Both the position numbers and the translations under genes were made by a program. Below are positions 63,057 to 64,000 of a DNA stretch of 64,000 nucleotides, in pieces. The DNA is from Candidatus Sulfuritelmatomonas gaucii (lineage in GTDB: Bacteria; Acidobacteriota; Terriglobia; Terriglobales; Acidobacteriaceae), in the NCBI GenBank assembly GCA_900290245.1, contig OKRB01000118.1:1-64000 (forward strand), in the 5' to 3' direction. The notes beneath the pieces were generated by a model, which saw only the letters and a list, made by a program, of their open reading frames with translations, did not search any database and had not been told where the DNA came from. Each line of letters opens with the position of its first letter. The stretch's first letter is position 1.

Positions 63057-64000
63057 CTACCAAACGAAAGATGTAATTGAGTCCGATGGCAGCGCAACCT
63101 TGAGGATCTGATCTCCGAGTCTGCATTGCACATGTTGCTCGGCGTTGTTGCTGTTCGTCAGCACTAGCACGCGGCTGTTGTCCGGGTTCTCGGCCGCTAT
63201 GTGGTCGACGCCGGATAAATCTCCGGAAGATGCGAATACACGCGCTCCTCTTTGAATGAGTTTTGAGTAGTGCGGAAATGCATAGTAATTCCCGCTATAG
63301 GTGAGTTCCTTTGTCTTCGAGTCGATGGAAACAAGTCCTCCGCGGCGCATGGGACGGGGCGGATTGGTGATGTCTGGCCGCCCGTTCTCATCGAGAAGCA
63401 GGTTCCAGACGCAAATACACCTGGCCCAGTTCCGAAGCATGCCCGTAAACGAGCTGGACCATCTCGTCCAGTCCGTTCCGAAAGAAGAATCATCACGCCG
63501 GGGCCGCTGTCCCGGGTGTCGCTCCTCCGATGGACCAAACAGATTTGCCGGCGGTCCCCCTTCGGTGAAATACATGTGCTTATCGGGAAACATCTCATGG
63601 ATGCGGGTCATCGCGTCCGGCGTTCCCGCATAAGAGTGCCAAGCAACACCGTCCACGTACTTGGAGACTTGTGGGTTGCTCAGCTCGTCGGCCACACGGC
63701 CCCACAGATTGTAGTTGTGATCGAGAATCCAGATTTTTGTGTCTAGCGATGCCGCTTCCAGGGCGGGCCCCAGGTTCAACGCGGCAAAAACCATTTCATG
63801 CTGCTGGGCCCAGATCGTGGCAGGAAAATGTCCGTCCTGGTCTGTGTCCACCTCATTGTTGATAGTGACGGCTTTGACCTTGATTCCAGCATCCGCATAA
63901 GCCTGAAGAAACTTGACGAAATACTGGGCGTGGGCGGCAAACCAGCGTTCCTTCATACAGCCGCCGAGCATCGAACCCCCGCTCTTCATCCATCCAGGCG
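63057..64000 (-). CDS. GH30-like glycoside hydrolase, partial (runs off right edge)
   Basis: The visible 314 residues are the C-terminal two-thirds of a GH30-type enzyme: 'MKSGGSMLGG', 'YFVKFLQAYADAGIKVKAVTINNEVDTDQDG' (acid/base Glu, with Val where Pro is usual), 'GVAWHSYAGTPDAMT', 'MYFTEGGPP' (nucleophile Glu) and a closing beta domain ending 'SDSITSFVW'. The N-terminus and signal peptide lie beyond position 64000. It is upstream of another GH30 gene on the same strand. Confidence 0.88.
   Translation of the reverse strand, partial: PGWMKSGGSMLGGCMKERWFAAHAQYFVKFLQAYADAGIKVKAVTINNEVDTDQDGHFPATIWAQQHEMVFAALNLGPALEAASLDTKIWILDHNYNLWGRVADELSNPQVSKYVDGVAWHSYAGTPDAMTRIHEMFPDKHMYFTEGGPPANLFGPSEERHPGQRPRRDDSSFGTDWTRWSSSFTGMLRNWARCICVWNLLLDENGRPDITNPPRPMRRGGLVSIDSKTKELTYSGNYYAFPHYSKLIQRGARVFASSGDLSGVDHIAAENPDNSRVLVLTNSNNAEQHVQCRLGDQILKVALPSDSITSFVW

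Overview
The window reads as a chromosomal segment of an Acidobacteriota bacterium, probably class Terriglobia. This rests on gene content, not on a marker gene. It holds an Oar-type TonB-dependent receptor with an N-terminal carboxypeptidase-regulatory-like domain, an FtsX/MacB-type 'orphan' permease paired with a PadR regulator, winged-helix/TPR membrane regulators, several zinc-ribbon envelope proteins and many glycoside hydrolases. No rRNA, intact tRNA, CRISPR array, phage module or insertion sequence was seen.

Layout. 1-10.7 kb: a small DUF3309 protein, a SYLF-domain protein, then a glycan-utilisation-like module (TonB-dependent receptor followed by a broken LamG/GH2 glycosidase, with a membrane-anchored regulator divergent to it). 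11-20.3 kb: two convergent operons for envelope and peptidoglycan proteins, DUF1175/alpha-2-macroglobulin/membrane protein on + and a penicillin-binding transpeptidase/SpoIID-peptidase fusion on -. 20.4-23.7 kb: a paralogue scar, a FtsX/MacB-type permease and its PadR repressor with a readable promoter and operator. 23.9-28.8 kb: an operon of ECF sigma factor, zinc-finger anti-sigma factor, an unrecognised 287-residue protein and a TPR-CHAT caspase-like protease. 29-34 kb: small overlapping hypotheticals, a receiver-GGDEF protein, a UBP zinc finger, a VOC protein and a CRP-like-domain histidine kinase. 34-41.7 kb: a PqiA-family protein and a tripartite RND efflux operon. 41.8-43.1 kb: a scar with stubs of TamB, YihY/BrkB and a DUF4386-like gene around an intact tiny basic protein. 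43-48.9 kb: a minus-strand run of envelope proteins (zinc ribbon-DUF4870, zinc ribbon-OmpA, a lipoprotein, a secreted protein, a micro-membrane protein). 49-53.6 kb: a winged-helix/TPR regulator and an AI-2E transporter gene split by an in-frame amber codon. 54-64 kb: a six-hairpin-type glycosidase, an O-methyltransferase, an Xre/RES toxin-antitoxin pair, a short-chain dehydrogenase and two GH30 glycosidases, the last running off the right edge.

Functional themes are capture and breakdown of complex glycans, cell-envelope maintenance and defence, efflux, and signalling. The most interesting unit is the sigma/anti-sigma/unknown/CHAT-protease operon, which looks like a stress-triggered protease cascade whose third gene may be the substrate or sensor. 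A second theme is gene decay: two frameshifts in the GH2 gene, an amber stop in the AI-2E gene, a head-to-head fusion of two truncated genes, a DUF4386-like remnant, and a duplicated 3' end of a winged-helix/TPR regulator. Some of these could be assembly errors, so raw-read checks matter.
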